Shown piece by piece: positions 51,937 through 64,000 of a stretch of DNA of 64,000 nucleotides. Every line of letters starts with the position of its first letter. Position 1 is the stretch's first letter. The notes under the pieces were generated by a model. The model ran no database searches and was not told the origin of the DNA. It saw nothing but the letters and a program-made list of their open reading frames with translations. Made by a program: the position numbers and the translations under genes. Where the stretch lies: contig NZ_AUII01000005.1 in assembly GCF_000423625.1 (NCBI RefSeq), forward strand, positions 1 through 64,000, written 5' to 3'. This DNA comes from Pseudonocardia asaccharolytica DSM 44247 = NBRC 16224. Its GTDB lineage: Bacteria > Actinomycetota > Actinomycetes > Mycobacteriales > Pseudonocardiaceae.

Positions 51937-52025
51937 TCATGGGGCGGGGCGCCGCGCGCGGAGCGTCCTGGCCCCGTGATCGACGCGGGGATCGCACCGT
52001 CAGACCGTGGACGTAGCCTGCGCGC

Positions 52026-52322
52026 GTGCAGCTGGTGCGGATGTCGTGTTGCGGGCTGGTCTGGGTCGGTGTCGATCGGGCACATTGCTGCCGGCGGACC
52101 GGTGGGTGTGGGCGGGTCTTCGACGACGCCGCCCTGTGGGACGCCCACCGCAAGGGTGGCGTCTGCCTCGACCCGGCCACGCTGGGCCTGGTGCAGACCC
52201 GAAACGGGATCTGGCTCCGGGCGGTGGACTACCTCCCGGGCGGGGCGCGGCCGGAAAAGCTCGCCCCGCCCCGGGGCCGCAAGCGGCCCGCGCGCCGGGC
52301 CGGGGTCCGCCGAGCCGGCTGA
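52026..52322 (+). CDS. FDXHR-type putative zinc-binding protein
   Basis: A 98-residue basic protein with a zinc-finger-like core HCCRRTGGCGRVFDDAALWDAHRK then GGVCLDP. The FDxxxxxDAHR and C...GGC...GxC pattern fits the FDXHR family of actinobacteria, of unknown function. The C-terminus is Arg/Gly/Pro-rich. GTG start. The last 94 bases overlap the convergent comF gene. Confidence 0.78.
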   Translation: MQLVRMSCCGLVWVGVDRAHCCRRTGGCGRVFDDAALWDAHRKGGVCLDPATLGLVQTRNGIWLRAVDYLPGGARPEKLAPPRGRKRPARRAGVRRAG

Positions 52323-53056
52323 GACCCGCGTCCGAGGCCGGCCGCGGGCGGGAAGCCCGTGGCGTCGCACAGCACGAGAGCCCACCCGGCCGCCACCCCG
52401 GCACCGGTCAGGACGTCGCGGCAGGCCCGCAGGGTCGCGCCGGTGGTGACGACGTCGTCGACCAGCAGCACCGCGACCCCCGGCGGTGGCAGCCCGGACG
52501 GCCGGATCCGCAGCCGCCCCGCCAGATTGGCCGCGCGCTCCCCGGCGTCGAGTCCCACCGAGTCGCGCGCCTGCCGGCCCAGCCGCAGCGCCGGGGCCAG
52601 CGCCACCTCGTGACCGGCCCCGGCGAGCAGGCCCGCGAGCGTCCGGCACAAGCGCAGCACATGGTCCCCACCCCGCGCCCTGGCCGCGGCGGGACGCGAT
52701 GGTGCGGGCACGAGCCAGGTGACCGGTGCCGCCGCGGGGCCATCGCGGGCGGCCGCGGCCGATCGGTGCGCCACGCGGGGCAGGACCGGCCGCACCGCGG
52801 CGGCGAGCAGCCCCGCGAGCGGGACGCCGAGATCGCGACGTCCGCGTTCCTTGAACGCCAGCAGGGCGGTGCGCAGCGGGCCCCGGTAGCGCCCCACCGC
52901 GAGCACGTTCGGGCCGCCGGGCAGCTCGAGCGCAGACGACGCCTCGAGCTGTGCGTCGCAGCCCGCGCACCAGCCAGGCCCGGCGCGGCCGCAACCTCCG
53001 CAACCGCCCGGCAGCAACAGGTCGAGGAGTCCGGCACCGAGTTCGGTGAGTTCCAT
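52229..53056 (-). CDS. comF: ComF-family amidophosphoribosyltransferase
   Basis: A 275-residue ComF/GntX-like phosphoribosyltransferase. The N-terminal zinc ribbon is CGGCGRAGPGWCAGC, then RYRGPLRTALLAFKERGRRDL, LVPAPSRPAAARARGGDHVLRL, DSVGLDAGERAANLAGRL and the PRPP-binding loop VLLVDDVVTTGATLRAC. The family functions in DNA uptake in competent bacteria; in actinobacteria the role is unclear. Start ATG at 53056. Its C-terminal 35 residues are Arg/Gly-rich and lie in the overlap with the FDXHR gene. Position between hpf and lpqB matches Rv3242c. Confidence 0.9.
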   Translation of the reverse strand: MELTELGAGLLDLLLPGGCGGCGRAGPGWCAGCDAQLEASSALELPGGPNVLAVGRYRGPLRTALLAFKERGRRDLGVPLAGLLAAAVRPVLPRVAHRSAAAARDGPAAAPVTWLVPAPSRPAAARARGGDHVLRLCRTLAGLLAGAGHEVALAPALRLGRQARDSVGLDAGERAANLAGRLRIRPSGLPPPGVAVLLVDDVVTTGATLRACRDVLTGAGVAAGWALVLCDATGFPPAAGLGRGSQPARRTPARRAGRLRPRGGASFSGRAPPGR

Positions 53057-53185
53057 GCCCCGAGAATGGCGGGTCCGGCCGACACGAACGGGCGGCCGCG
53101 GCCGAGTTGTCCACAGCCTGCGTGGCAGTTGCGCCAAAAGCGCCGGAAGTGCCAGAAGTGTCGGAAGTGGCTGGAGCGACCGACG

Positions 53186-54925
53186 TCAGCCGGGATAGAA
53201 GGGAATCGCCTCCGGCACGCCGCCCAGGACCTGCCGCCACGTGTCGAGCTCCCCGCTGGAGAAACTCCACACCCCGCCCTGGTCCGCGACCAGCAGCGCC
53301 CGGCCCGGGAACGCCGTCACCGCACGCAGCGGCGGGGTGAGGTTGATGCTGGGGATGGTCTGCACGGCCAGCCCGTCGACGGTCACCATCATGACCGGCC
53401 GGTCGGCCCGGTTGTTCGCGACCAGCACCGACTCAGGGGCCCGCCAATCGACCGCCACGACCTCGCCGAGCTCGCCGGGACGCAGCACCCGGGCGTTGCG
53501 AATCACGGCCTCGCCGTCGCGGCGGGCGACCACCGCGGTGACCAGCTTGCCGCCGACCACGGCCGCGACGCGCATACCGTCCCGGGACAGTCGCAGATCC
53601 TGGATCACCCCGAGGTCGGCCAGTTCGGCCCCGTCGACCCGCCCGATCCGGGGTTCGCCCGTGGGTCCGAGGAGCACCCGCGCGACAGTGGTCCCGTCGA
53701 GGACGGTCCACACCTCCTCGCCGGTCGCCGTGCACGACGGGCGTGTCATCGACGTCGCGTCGAGCGCCACCGCCTGCAGCGGCCCGTCCGGCGAGCCGAT
53801 GCGCAGCAGGGGGCGGCCCGACTCTCGCGACACCACGGCCAGCGTCCTGCCGTCGACGGTGGTCGCGGCGGACAGCACCTCGAGGTCGCCGTTACCGGCC
53901 TGGCCGGGTATGGGGCTGCCCGGCTCGCCGCTGGTCAGCTGCCGGACCCGCCCGCCCGCGACCACCAGGCCCTGGGGAACGGCCCTCGGGTCGACGCCGG
54001 CGGAGAGGGCAGTCACGTCGTCGCGGGTGAGATCGATGTCGCCGGGCAGCAGCGGGGCCCCGTCGACGAGCAGCCGGATCCTTCCGACGTTCACCTCCGA
54101 CAGGGTGAGCACGACCTGCGCGGCGAGCCGCCTGCGGGCGGCGCCGTCGAGCGTGCCGACCTGGGTCAGGTCGACCAGGACCGCACCGTCGGGGGTCTCT
54201 GCGACGTTGGACCGAAGCCGCGCCCCCGGTGGCAGCTCACTCGTCGCCGCCCCCGTCAGCGCGGCGGAAGGCCCGTTGAGCAGCAACTCGACGGCACGGG
54301 AGGCCTGGGCCCTGGCGGGAACGACGGGCAGGTAACGCACATCGGGGACCGCGAGGCCGCGCGCCGGGTCGATGAAGTAGGTCTTGACCGTGCGGTAGTT
54401 GGAGCGGAAGTCCGACAGCCGCACGAGCACACCGTCGGGCGGCCTGCTGATCCGCCACTGCCCGTCATGGCGCGTCACGGTCACGTCGACCTCGACCGGG
54501 GACTCGTCGGGCTGGAACGCCCCGTTCGGGGTGAGCGTGCCGACCTGGGTGCCGCGGATCCGCACGACCGTGGTGTCACGATCGTGATCGGCGAGCTGTG
54601 GGGCGTAGACCGTGTCGAACTGCTCGTCGAGCACCGTCAGCGCAGCCCCGTCGTCCCAGCTCGCGGCGCCCGAGCCGAGAAACCGGCGGGCCGCGCCGTG
54701 CCGGTCGGTGCTGCTGCCCGAGGCGTAGACGAACCCGCGCACCAGATCCAGCGGGTTGGTCCCGTCGGCCGGGCCCGGGGGCAACGCGGGCGCCCCGCCG
54801 ACCGGGACCTTGCGCAACACCTGGACCGACGAGCCCTGCGGCACGCTGGCACATCCGGCGAGTCCGGCCACGACGAGCAGCGCGGCGAGGGCGGTGGTGA
54901 GCCTGCGCCGCAGCGGACCGGTCAC
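53186..54925 (-). CDS. lpqB: lipoprotein LpqB of the MtrAB system
   Basis: A 579-residue lipoprotein. Signal sequence [20 protein letters not shown] with lipidated cysteine; a GerMN domain (about 190-330, [21 protein letters not shown]) and a C-terminal beta-propeller-like region ([28 protein letters not shown]). In mycobacteria LpqB interacts with the extracellular domain of MtrB and affects cell-wall and division phenotypes. The ATG at 54925 overlaps the mtrB stop by 4 bases. Order mtrA-mtrB-lpqB is conserved in actinobacteria. Confidence 0.95.
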   Translation of the reverse strand: MTGPLRRRLTTALAALLVVAGLAGCASVPQGSSVQVLRKVPVGGAPALPPGPADGTNPLDLVRGFVYASGSSTDRHGAARRFLGSGAASWDDGAALTVLDEQFDTVYAPQLADHDRDTTVVRIRGTQVGTLTPNGAFQPDESPVEVDVTVTRHDGQWRISRPPDGVLVRLSDFRSNYRTVKTYFIDPARGLAVPDVRYLPVVPARAQASRAVELLLNGPSAALTGAATSELPPGARLRSNVAETPDGAVLVDLTQVGTLDGAARRRLAAQVVLTLSEVNVGRIRLLVDGAPLLPGDIDLTRDDVTALSAGVDPRAVPQGLVVAGGRVRQLTSGEPGSPIPGQAGNGDLEVLSAATTVDGRTLAVVSRESGRPLLRIGSPDGPLQAVALDATSMTRPSCTATGEEVWTVLDGTTVARVLLGPTGEPRIGRVDGAELADLGVIQDLRLSRDGMRVAAVVGGKLVTAVVARRDGEAVIRNARVLRPGELGEVVAVDWRAPESVLVANNRADRPVMMVTVDGLAVQTIPSINLTPPLRAVTAFPGRALLVADQGGVWSFSSGELDTWRQVLGGVPEAIPFYPG

Positions 54926-56711
54926 CGGCCGGCCCCGGGATGGCTCACCGCGTCGGCGGGTAGCCCATCGTGCTGGACCGCGATCCGGTTGCCGGCGGGG
55001 TCGATGAGCGAGGCGGGGCCGGCGAGGCGGGGAATACCCAGCGGCGGGGTCGGAACCGAGGTCGACTCGGCCGGTTCCGGCGCCCCGACGGGGCCGAGCG
55101 GCAGGGGGCTGGACTCCAGCAGATCGCCGACGGCACGCGGGAGCGTCAGCCGGAACGTCGCACCATTGCCCGGCTCGCCCCAGGCCTGCAGCCAGCCGCC
55201 GTGCAGCCGGGCGTCCTCCAGGCTGATCGCCAGGCCCAGCCCGCTGCCGCCGCTGCGCCGCGCCCGTGATTCCTCGGCCCGCCAGAACCGGTTGAACACC
55301 AGCGCGGCCTCCCCCGGTCGCAGACCGACGCCCTGGTCCTGGACGACCACGGCGACGGCCCGGTCGTCTGCGCCCAGGACGACCCGAACCGGTTTGCCCT
55401 CGCCGTGATCGATGGCGTTGGCGACCAGGTTCCGCACGATGCGCTCCACCCGCCGCGGGTCGACCTCGGCGTCGATCCCCGTCGGCAGGTCGAGCTGGAG
55501 CGGGGTGTGGCTCTCCTCGGCCAGCCCGTGGACCACGTCGATCGCCCGGGAGACGACCCCGTGCATATCGAGCCGCTCGGCGCCCAGCTCCGCCACGCCC
55601 GCGTCGAGCCTGCTGATCTCCAGCAGATCGCCGAGCAGCGTCTCGAACCGGTCCAGCTCGGCGACCAGCAGCTCCGAGCTGCGACGCAGCGCGGGCAGCA
55701 GTTCGTCCCTGGAGGCGTGCAGAACATCGGCGGCCATCCGGACCGTGGTGAGCGGTGTGCGCAACTCATGGCTGACGTCGGAGGTGAACCGCCGCTGCAA
55801 CGCCCCGAACTCCTCGAGCTGACGGATCTGGGCCTGCAGGCTGCCGGCCATCTCGTTGTAGGACTCGGCCAGCCGGGCCATCTCGTCCTCGCCCCGGACC
55901 GGCATCCGCTCGTCGAGGTTGCCCTCGGCGAAGCGCTCGGCAACCTCGGCGGCCTGCCGGACCGGCCGCACCACCTGCCGGGTCACCAGGCTCGTGATGC
56001 CGGCCAGCAGCAGGATCAGCACCAGCCCGCCGACGATCAGCGTCGACTGCACGAGGCCGAGCGTGCGCTGCTCGCCGTCGAGCGGGAACAGCAGGTAGAA
56101 CTGCAGGTCACGCCCCGCGGTGTGGATCGGCTGGCCGACCATCAAGGTGGGAACGTCGGCCACCGAGACGTACTTCGTCGCCAGTCCGCCCGCGGCCACG
56201 GCGTCCTGCAGATCGGCCGGGACGACCTCGACGGTGCCCGCCGAGATCTCCGGGGCCCCCCGATGTCCGGTGGTGAGCACCGCGCGGAACTCCCCGGCCG
56301 TCGGCGACCCAGGCTGCTCGGCGGAGCTCGTGTTCGTCAGCCGGTCCAGCGCGTTGTTGAGAGTGCCCTGGGCCCCTCGCGGTCGGGGTCGATGCCCGAA
56401 AGGTCGCGTTCGAGCACAGCGCGCCCGGACTCGGCCTGGGCCACCGCCGCCTCGAACTTGCCCTGGACCAACCGCTCGGCGATCTGGGTCTGCAACACGA
56501 GACCCAGCACGAGAACGACCGCGGTCGACAGCGCCAGGGTGCTGACCACGACCCGCAGCTGCAGCGAGCGCCGCCAGGCGACCGTGAACGCCGACTGGAC
56601 CTCGCCGACGATCAAACCGGCATGGCGCACGGCCACGCGGATCCGGCGCACCACCGCGCACCGCCGAACCCGCGCGGCGATCCGCGGCAGCACGCCCCAC
56701 ATGCGCGTCAT
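54922..56711 (-). pseudogene. mtrB: sensor kinase MtrB, interrupted by a one-base frameshift
   Basis: A membrane histidine kinase. From ATG 56711 the frame encodes the cytoplasmic basic N-terminus and first helix ([25 protein letters not shown]), then ends about 110 residues in. The remaining protein is in another frame: extracellular loop, second helix ([20 protein letters not shown]), HAMP, H-box [23 protein letters not shown]-box [13 protein letters not shown] and G-boxes QDQGVGL and [11 protein letters not shown]. The break is at 56373-56376, a run of four C on the plus strand where five would restore EGAQGTLNN. MtrB is conserved and important, so this may be a base-calling error in a homopolymer rather than a real mutation. 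Confidence 0.9.
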
Positions 56712-56715
56712 TCCG

Positions 56716-57393
56716 TCACGGAGGCCCGGCCTTGTACCCGACACCGCGGACGGTCAGGACGACCTCGGGGTGCTCCGGATCGCGTTCGACCTTGGACCGC
56801 AGCCGCTGCACGTGCACGTTGACCAGCCGGGTGTCGGCGGCGTGCCGGTAGCCCCACACCTGCTCGAGCAGCACCTCGCGAGTGAACACCTGCCGGGGCT
56901 TTCGGGCCAGGGCCACGAGCAGGTCGAACTCCAGCGGGGTCAGCGCGATCGGCCGGTTGTCCCTGGTGACCTGGTGGGCGGGAACATCGATCGCGATATC
57001 GCCGATCGTGAGCTGTTCGGCGGGTTCGTTCCCGGTGCGCCGCACCCGCGCCCGGATCCGGGCGACGAGCTCCTTGGGCTTGAACGGCTTCACGACGTAG
57101 TCGTCGGCGCCCGACTCCAGCCCGAGCACGATGTCCACCGTGTCACTCTTGGCGGTGAGCATCACGATCGGCACCCCGGACTCCGAACGGATGGCGCGGC
57201 AGACATCGATGCCGTTCATCCCGGGCAGCATGAGGTCCAGCAGCACCACATCGGGGCGCAGCTCGCGCACGGCGGGCAGGGCGCGCGTGCCGTCGCCGAC
57301 CACCGCCGTTTCGAAGCCTTCCCCTCGCAACACGATGGTCAGCATCTCGGCCAGAGCCGGGTCGTCGTCGACCACCAGTACGCGCGACTTCAT
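56716..57393 (-). CDS. mtrA: response regulator MtrA
   Basis: A 225-residue OmpR/PhoB-type regulator: receiver domain with VLVVDDDPALAEML, phosphorylation Asp in VVLLDLMLPGMNG and Lys in VVKPFKPKELVARI; C-terminal winged helix PLEFDLLVALARKPRQVFTREVLLEQVWGYRHAADTRLVNVHVQRLRSKVE. The sequence is almost the standard MtrA. It controls cell-wall hydrolases and division genes (ripA, dnaA region) in mycobacteria. It is first gene of mtrA-mtrB-lpqB, with 4 bases to mtrB. Confidence 0.97.
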   Translation of the reverse strand: MKSRVLVVDDDPALAEMLTIVLRGEGFETAVVGDGTRALPAVRELRPDVVLLDLMLPGMNGIDVCRAIRSESGVPIVMLTAKSDTVDIVLGLESGADDYVVKPFKPKELVARIRARVRRTGNEPAEQLTIGDIAIDVPAHQVTRDNRPIALTPLEFDLLVALARKPRQVFTREVLLEQVWGYRHAADTRLVNVHVQRLRSKVERDPEHPEVVLTVRGVGYKAGPP

Positions 57394-57447
57394 GTGCGCA
57401 GCATCCCATCCGGGGGCGAAATGAGGTGTTCCGGGCCCGGCAGCCGG

Positions 57448-58089
57448 TCATCCCCGCAGCTGGTCGGCGAGCGCGCCCGCATCGATGTCCCGCTCGGCGT
57501 CGAGCACCGTCCACGGGCTCAGCCACGCCGCGGCGGCGAGCTCGCGGTAGACCTCGGCGGTGCGCTGCTGCAGCCCTGCGTCGGCCTCGTAGACGTCGCG
57601 TCGCCGACCGGGTTCGGTGCGTTCACGGTGCGCCGCGCGCCGCGCGGCGATCTCGCGCGGGACGGCGAGCAGCAGCTGCCGGTCCGGGACCGGTATGCCG
57701 AAGCGCTCCACCTCCAGCGCGCGCACCCACGCCACGACCTCGCCGTCGGCGCGCTGGCCCAGCCGCGCGGCGTTGTAGGCGGCGTTGGAGGCGATATAGC
57801 GGTCGACGAGCACGACGTCGTGGGTGGCGAGCATGGTCCGCAGCTGCGGCGCCGCGTCGCGACGATCGAGGGCGAACAGCACGGCCATCCCGTGCACGGA
57901 GTCGCCGAGGTCACCGAGCCTGCCGTAGAGGGCGTCGCGGGCGAGCTCGGCGTGCACGTCGTCGTCGTAGCGCGGGAACGCCAGCCGGGCGCTGCGAACC
58001 CCGCGCGCCGCGAACTCGGCGACCAACGCATCGGACAGGGTGCGCTTGCCCGCGCCGTCCACGCCCTCGATGACGATCAACCGCCCCAC
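57448..58089 (-). CDS. tmk: thymidylate kinase
   Basis: A 213-residue dTMP kinase needed for dTTP synthesis. P-loop IEGVDGAGKRTLSDALVAEF (the GAGKRT variant is also found in M. tuberculosis Tmk), the DR motif in VVLVDRYIASNAAYNAARLGQ, and a lid region with RTEPGRRRDVYEADAGLQQRTAEVYRELA. GTG start at 58089. It lies directly upstream of mtrA on the same strand, as Rv3247c. Confidence 0.94.
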   Translation of the reverse strand: MGRLIVIEGVDGAGKRTLSDALVAEFAARGVRSARLAFPRYDDDVHAELARDALYGRLGDLGDSVHGMAVLFALDRRDAAPQLRTMLATHDVVLVDRYIASNAAYNAARLGQRADGEVVAWVRALEVERFGIPVPDRQLLLAVPREIAARRAAHRERTEPGRRRDVYEADAGLQQRTAEVYRELAAAAWLSPWTVLDAERDIDAGALADQLRG

Positions 58090-58162
58090 GGCCGGAGAAC
58101 CTATCTGGCGCTGCCCCGTGAGCGGCAAGTCCTGCCCTGCCAGTGTTCGCCACGCACGAGGG

Positions 58163-58651
58163 TCATCCGAGGTCGCGTACGGCGGGCCAGGTCGCGCCGA
58201 AACCCGGGTGCAGGTCCAGCTCGCCGATCCGGTCGGCCCGCACCCAGCGCAGCTCGACACTCTCCCCGCCGCGGATCGCGACCGGCAGCGCGACCGCCGC
58301 GCGTACCACGATGGTCGTGTACGACCAGCCGCCGTGGTCGTCGACGAACTCGTCGGTGGTCCACAGCGCACCGAGGTCGACGTCGGCCTCCTCGGCGGCC
58401 TCGCGGCGCGCGGCCTGCTCGGCGCTCTCGGCGAGGTGACGGGCCCCGCCCGGAACACCCCAGGTCCCGCCGTGGTGGCTCCACAGAGCCCGGTGCTGCA
58501 GCAGCACCCACTCGTGGCCATGGCCGTCGCGATGGCGCACCAGCAGCCCGGACGCCCCGTAGACGCCCCAGTGCTTGTGGCCCTGTGCGCAGAACGCCCA
58601 CCCGTCACCGCTGGGGCTCGCCGGCGACAAGCCGGAGGTGACGGCGGACAT
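58163..58651 (-). CDS. NUDIX hydrolase
   Basis: A 162-residue NUDIX protein with the box GGARHLAESAEQAARREAAEEADV (G-x5-E-x7-RE-x2-EE-x-D). Substrate-side segments are GVYGASGLLVRHRDGHGHEWVLLQHRALWSHHGGTWGVPGG. The HKHWG...GTWGVPGG pattern is typical of an actinobacterial group of unknown substrate (nucleoside diphosphate derivatives are probable). It is inserted between tmk and sahH. Confidence 0.92.
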   Translation of the reverse strand: MSAVTSGLSPASPSGDGWAFCAQGHKHWGVYGASGLLVRHRDGHGHEWVLLQHRALWSHHGGTWGVPGGARHLAESAEQAARREAAEEADVDLGALWTTDEFVDDHGGWSYTTIVVRAAVALPVAIRGGESVELRWVRADRIGELDLHPGFGATWPAVRDLG

Positions 58652-58690
58652 GAGGACAGCCTAACCAGCTCCCCCCGCGGGGCGCAGGGA

Positions 58691-60208
<1,518 letters not shown>

Positions 60209-60276
60209 GGACGGCCTCGCCTCCTCGCGGTCTCCGAACGGCCACGGTACCCGCGCGGCCCGACATCCATCGGGGA

Positions 60277-61581
60277 TCAGCCCAGCAGATGGTCCCGGAG
60301 CAGGGCCTCGGCGGCCGCGGTACGCCCATCCTCGGCGAGCAGCCCGGCGGGGGCGACCGTGAAATCGGTGTCGACCACCACGGGCACCGTGCCCAGCACC
60401 GGCGCGAGCACCGAGTCGGCCCGCAGGGTGGCGATCAGCGCGGCCAGCCGGTCGGGGTCCCGCTGCCGGAACACGCCGCCGGTGAGCACCACGAGTCCGA
60501 GGCCGGGTATCGCGCCGGGGTCCTCCAGGCTCTTCAGGTGTCTGCGCACGGCGATGACAGCGGCCAGCGCGGCGATCCGGCGATCCTCGGCGGCGCCGCC
60601 GGGGTCGCGCGGCACATAGCCGGTCTCGGCGGCCATCCGTTCGACGGTCGGGCCGAGCAGGTCGGCCTCCACCGGATCGACGATCCCCTCGGTCTGTCCC
60701 TCCAGCAGCACCCCTGCGGCAGCGCAGCGAACCCCCAGGTCACCCTCGACGGTGCAACGCGGGCCGCCGACCGATGATCCGTCCAGTGGCGCGAAGTGCA
60801 CGTCGGTCATCGCGCAACCGACGTCGACGACGAGCGCACCGGCCCCGGCCAGCCGGGCCAGCACGGCGGCGGCGCGGCCCACGGCGTCCGGGGTCATCAG
60901 TCGCGCCATCCGGCGGAACCGGGGCGCGGCGCCGGGTCCGCGAGCACCCAGCACATGCCGGGCGAACACGCCGGCGACCGCCTCGCGCGCCGGCCCGGGC
61001 ACCAGCTCGCCCGCGCGCGGCAGCACGTTGTCGCAGGCGACGACGGTCCGGCCGGTGGAGCGCAGCACCGAGAGCGCCGTACCGCGGGCTCCGGTGTTGC
61101 CGGCCAGCACGATGGGGTAGCGCACCCGGGCCCTGGCGAGCTGGGCCGCGTTGTGCAGCAACACGCGCGGGTCGTCGTCGTCGGGCCCGCCGATCAGCAG
61201 CACCACCCCGGGCCTGCTGCCGCGCAGCGCCCGCACGTCGGCCGCATCCAGTGGCCCGCTGTGCACGTGCACCACGCGCGACCCCGCCGAATGGGCGACC
61301 CGATGTCCTGCCTCGGTCGAGCTCAGCTTCTCGGTGCCTACGACGGCGAGCCGCAGCCCCCCGCCCGCCGACGAGCAGGCCAGCAGGTCCGGCGCCGCGG
61401 TCCCTCCGGGAGCGGTCACGGCGCGGACCGCGGCGTCGATCCCGGTGAGCACGTCGGTCGGCGTCGTGAGGTGTGCGGCGAACCCGGCCAGACCGCCGTC
61501 CGGCTGGACCAGCACCGCCTTCGTCCAGGCCGAGCCCACGTCGAGACAGACCGCGGCGGGCTGCGGTCCGTCGAGGCTCAT
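60277..61581 (-). CDS. GlmL/MutL-type methylaspartate mutase accessory protein
   Basis: A 434-residue ASKHA-fold protein: [17 protein letters not shown] (phosphate-1), [56 protein letters not shown] (phosphate-2), [30 protein letters not shown] and [20 protein letters not shown] (adenosine). It matches GlmL/MutL, which accompany glutamate mutase (GlmES) in B12-dependent glutamate fermentation and related mutases; its activity is thought to be reactivation of the mutase. No mutase subunit is nearby. Start ATG at 61581. Confidence 0.88.
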   Translation of the reverse strand: MSLDGPQPAAVCLDVGSAWTKAVLVQPDGGLAGFAAHLTTPTDVLTGIDAAVRAVTAPGGTAAPDLLACSSAGGGLRLAVVGTEKLSSTEAGHRVAHSAGSRVVHVHSGPLDAADVRALRGSRPGVVLLIGGPDDDDPRVLLHNAAQLARARVRYPIVLAGNTGARGTALSVLRSTGRTVVACDNVLPRAGELVPGPAREAVAGVFARHVLGARGPGAAPRFRRMARLMTPDAVGRAAAVLARLAGAGALVVDVGCAMTDVHFAPLDGSSVGGPRCTVEGDLGVRCAAAGVLLEGQTEGIVDPVEADLLGPTVERMAAETGYVPRDPGGAAEDRRIAALAAVIAVRRHLKSLEDPGAIPGLGLVVLTGGVFRQRDPDRLAALIATLRADSVLAPVLGTVPVVVDTDFTVAPAGLLAEDGRTAAAEALLRDHLLG

Positions 61582-61721
61582 GGCTGCCGAGCCTACTGGC
61601 ACTGAGCGGGTGCAGCGTCCGACGACGCAAGATCAGCACCCGCTTCACAGGCTCCGCCGGGCCCCCCAAACGGGTACGGTTCCTGTGACGGGGCACACGC
61701 GCGCTCGACACAGGAGATCTC

Positions 61722-63349
<1,628 letters not shown>

Positions 63350-63365
<16 letters not shown>

Positions 63366-63399
63366 CGTGGTCTCACCCCGAGCCATAACCGCGTTATGG
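63350..63399. terminator. double GTTATGG hairpin after the acyl-CoA ligase
   Basis: CGTTATGGAGCCATAACG (63350-63367) forms an 8-base stem with an AG loop and contains the ligase stop codon (63363-63365). A second stem CCATAAC/GTTATGG lies at 63383-63399, so the same sequence is used twice. It lies between convergent genes. Confidence 0.65.
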
Positions 63400-63443
63400 A
63401 GCCATGATGTCGTCGCCGACGGGAGGGGCCGGGTGGGAGCGGT

Positions 63444-64000
63444 TCAGCTGCCGACGGGGGTGCGATCGAGGTCGGGCTCGAGGTAGATCACCCTGGCCTC
63501 CGGCACGGCGGCCCGGACCCGGCCCTCGGCATCATCGATCGCGTGCGCGACCTGCTCGACGGACGCCCCCGGGCTCAGCGCGATCTTGGCCGCGACGAGC
63601 AGCTCCTCGGGACCGAGGTACTGGGTGCGGATGTGGATGACCCGCTGAACATGCTCGCCGGCCGACAGCTCCGCGACGATCCTGGCCAGAACCGGCGGCA
63701 GCGCCCCCTCGCCGATCAGCAGGCTCTTCATCTCGATGATCAGGATGATGGCGATGATCCCGAGCAACGTGCCGATGCACAGGGTGCCGACGGCGTCCCA
63801 GACCGGGTCTCCGGTGAGCACCGTGAGCCCGACCCCGGCGAGCGCCAGGACCAGACCGACGAGCGCGCCGAGATCTTCCAGCAGCACCACGGGCAGCTCC
63901 GGCACCTTCGACTGCCGGATGAACTGCCACCAGGTTCCGCGCCCCTTGAGCGGAGCCGACTCGTGGATCGCCGTGCGGAAGGAGAACGACTCCAGCACGA
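63444..64000 (-). CDS. CDF-family cation efflux protein (partial, N-terminus outside)
   Basis: The visible 185 residues are the second half of a cation diffusion facilitator: LESFSFRTAIHESAPLKGRGTWWQFIRQSKVPELPVVLLEDLGALVGL (start of helix IV region with metal-site Glu/Asp), VWDAVGTLCIGTLLGIIAIILIIEMKSLLIGEGAL and a C-terminal ferredoxin-like domain HVQRVIHIRTQYLGPEELLVAAKIAL. This resembles the Rv2025c-type transporters. The gene continues past the right edge. The metal is unknown. Confidence 0.88.
   Translation of the reverse strand, partial: VLESFSFRTAIHESAPLKGRGTWWQFIRQSKVPELPVVLLEDLGALVGLVLALAGVGLTVLTGDPVWDAVGTLCIGTLLGIIAIILIIEMKSLLIGEGALPPVLARIVAELSAGEHVQRVIHIRTQYLGPEELLVAAKIALSPGASVEQVAHAIDDAEGRVRAAVPEARVIYLEPDLDRTPVGS

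Noticed and set aside
52007..58641. Two plus-strand frames over 1000 codons opposite comF, lpqB, mtrB, mtrA and tmk
   Set aside because: Both run antisense through conserved genes and have low-complexity Arg/Gly/Pro composition.
60209..60276. Possible SAH or SAM riboswitch upstream of sahH
   Set aside because: The gap is only 68 bases and shows no pseudoknot-like pairing that I could draw.

Overview
The window is high-GC (clearly above 70 %) actinobacterial chromosome with many GTG starts, ATGA/GTGA-coupled operons and dense coding. Several blocks match the gene content and rough order of the conserved whiB1-sahH region of Mycobacterium tuberculosis (whiB1, pdtaS, rshA, sigH, SRAP, aroA, rsgA, secA1, hpf, comF, lpqB, mtrB, mtrA, tmk, sahH). 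A nickel superoxide dismutase and several non-mycobacterial accessory genes argue against Mycobacterium itself. My inference is a member of the Pseudonocardiaceae, probably Pseudonocardia or a near relative. No tRNA, rRNA, CRISPR array, insertion sequence or replication origin was seen.

1-12 kb is accessory. It opens with a frameshifted cupin gene and a heavily damaged LuxR-type regulator. A membrane protein and a Tat-type multicopper oxidase lipoprotein follow, then an SDR. Next is a tight minus-strand operon of a PadR regulator, a divergent SIS protein, a HypC-like protein and a GmhA-like SIS protein. Then come a MOSC protein, a secreted toxin-like gene (one-base frameshift) coupled to a possible immunity gene, and a complete osmoprotectant-type ABC transporter operon.

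12-20 kb holds a PAS-GGDEF-EAL protein, a malic enzyme and the divergent sodX/sodN pair. It ends in about 2 kb of gene debris (MFS transporter, flavin reductase and VWA/CoxE-like fragments). 20-33 kb carries an ArsR-AHSA1 operon with a probably leaderless promoter, a MarR-controlled drug-type ABC exporter, lipid and amino-acid metabolism genes (alpha-hydroxy-acid oxidase, WS/DGAT acyltransferase, enoyl-CoA hydratase, pruA) and a membrane Ser/Thr kinase coupled to a lipoprotein.

33-60 kb is the conserved core. It contains rsgA-aroA, the SRAP protease, ybaK, the thiol-stress sigma factor sigR with a textbook self-type promoter and its anti-sigma rsrA. It also contains a 24-codon ribosomal protein bL37 gene, pdtaS, whiB1 with a CRP-like site, a diacylglycerol kinase, a CDF/ArsR metal pair, secA and hpf. 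A three-gene insert follows (HemK-like methyltransferase, CDGSH Fe-S protein, haem-oxygenase-like diiron enzyme), then comF, lpqB-mtrB-mtrA (mtrB has a one-base frameshift in a homopolymer), tmk, a NUDIX hydrolase and sahH. The window ends with an orphan GlmL/MutL-type protein, an acyl-CoA ligase and a truncated CDF transporter.

A recurring architectural feature is long, almost perfect hairpins that contain stop codons at gene ends. Three copies share the same core (about 4.8, 28.1 and 44.4 kb). A separate 64-bp palindrome at 37.4 kb encodes the C-termini of two convergent genes at once.
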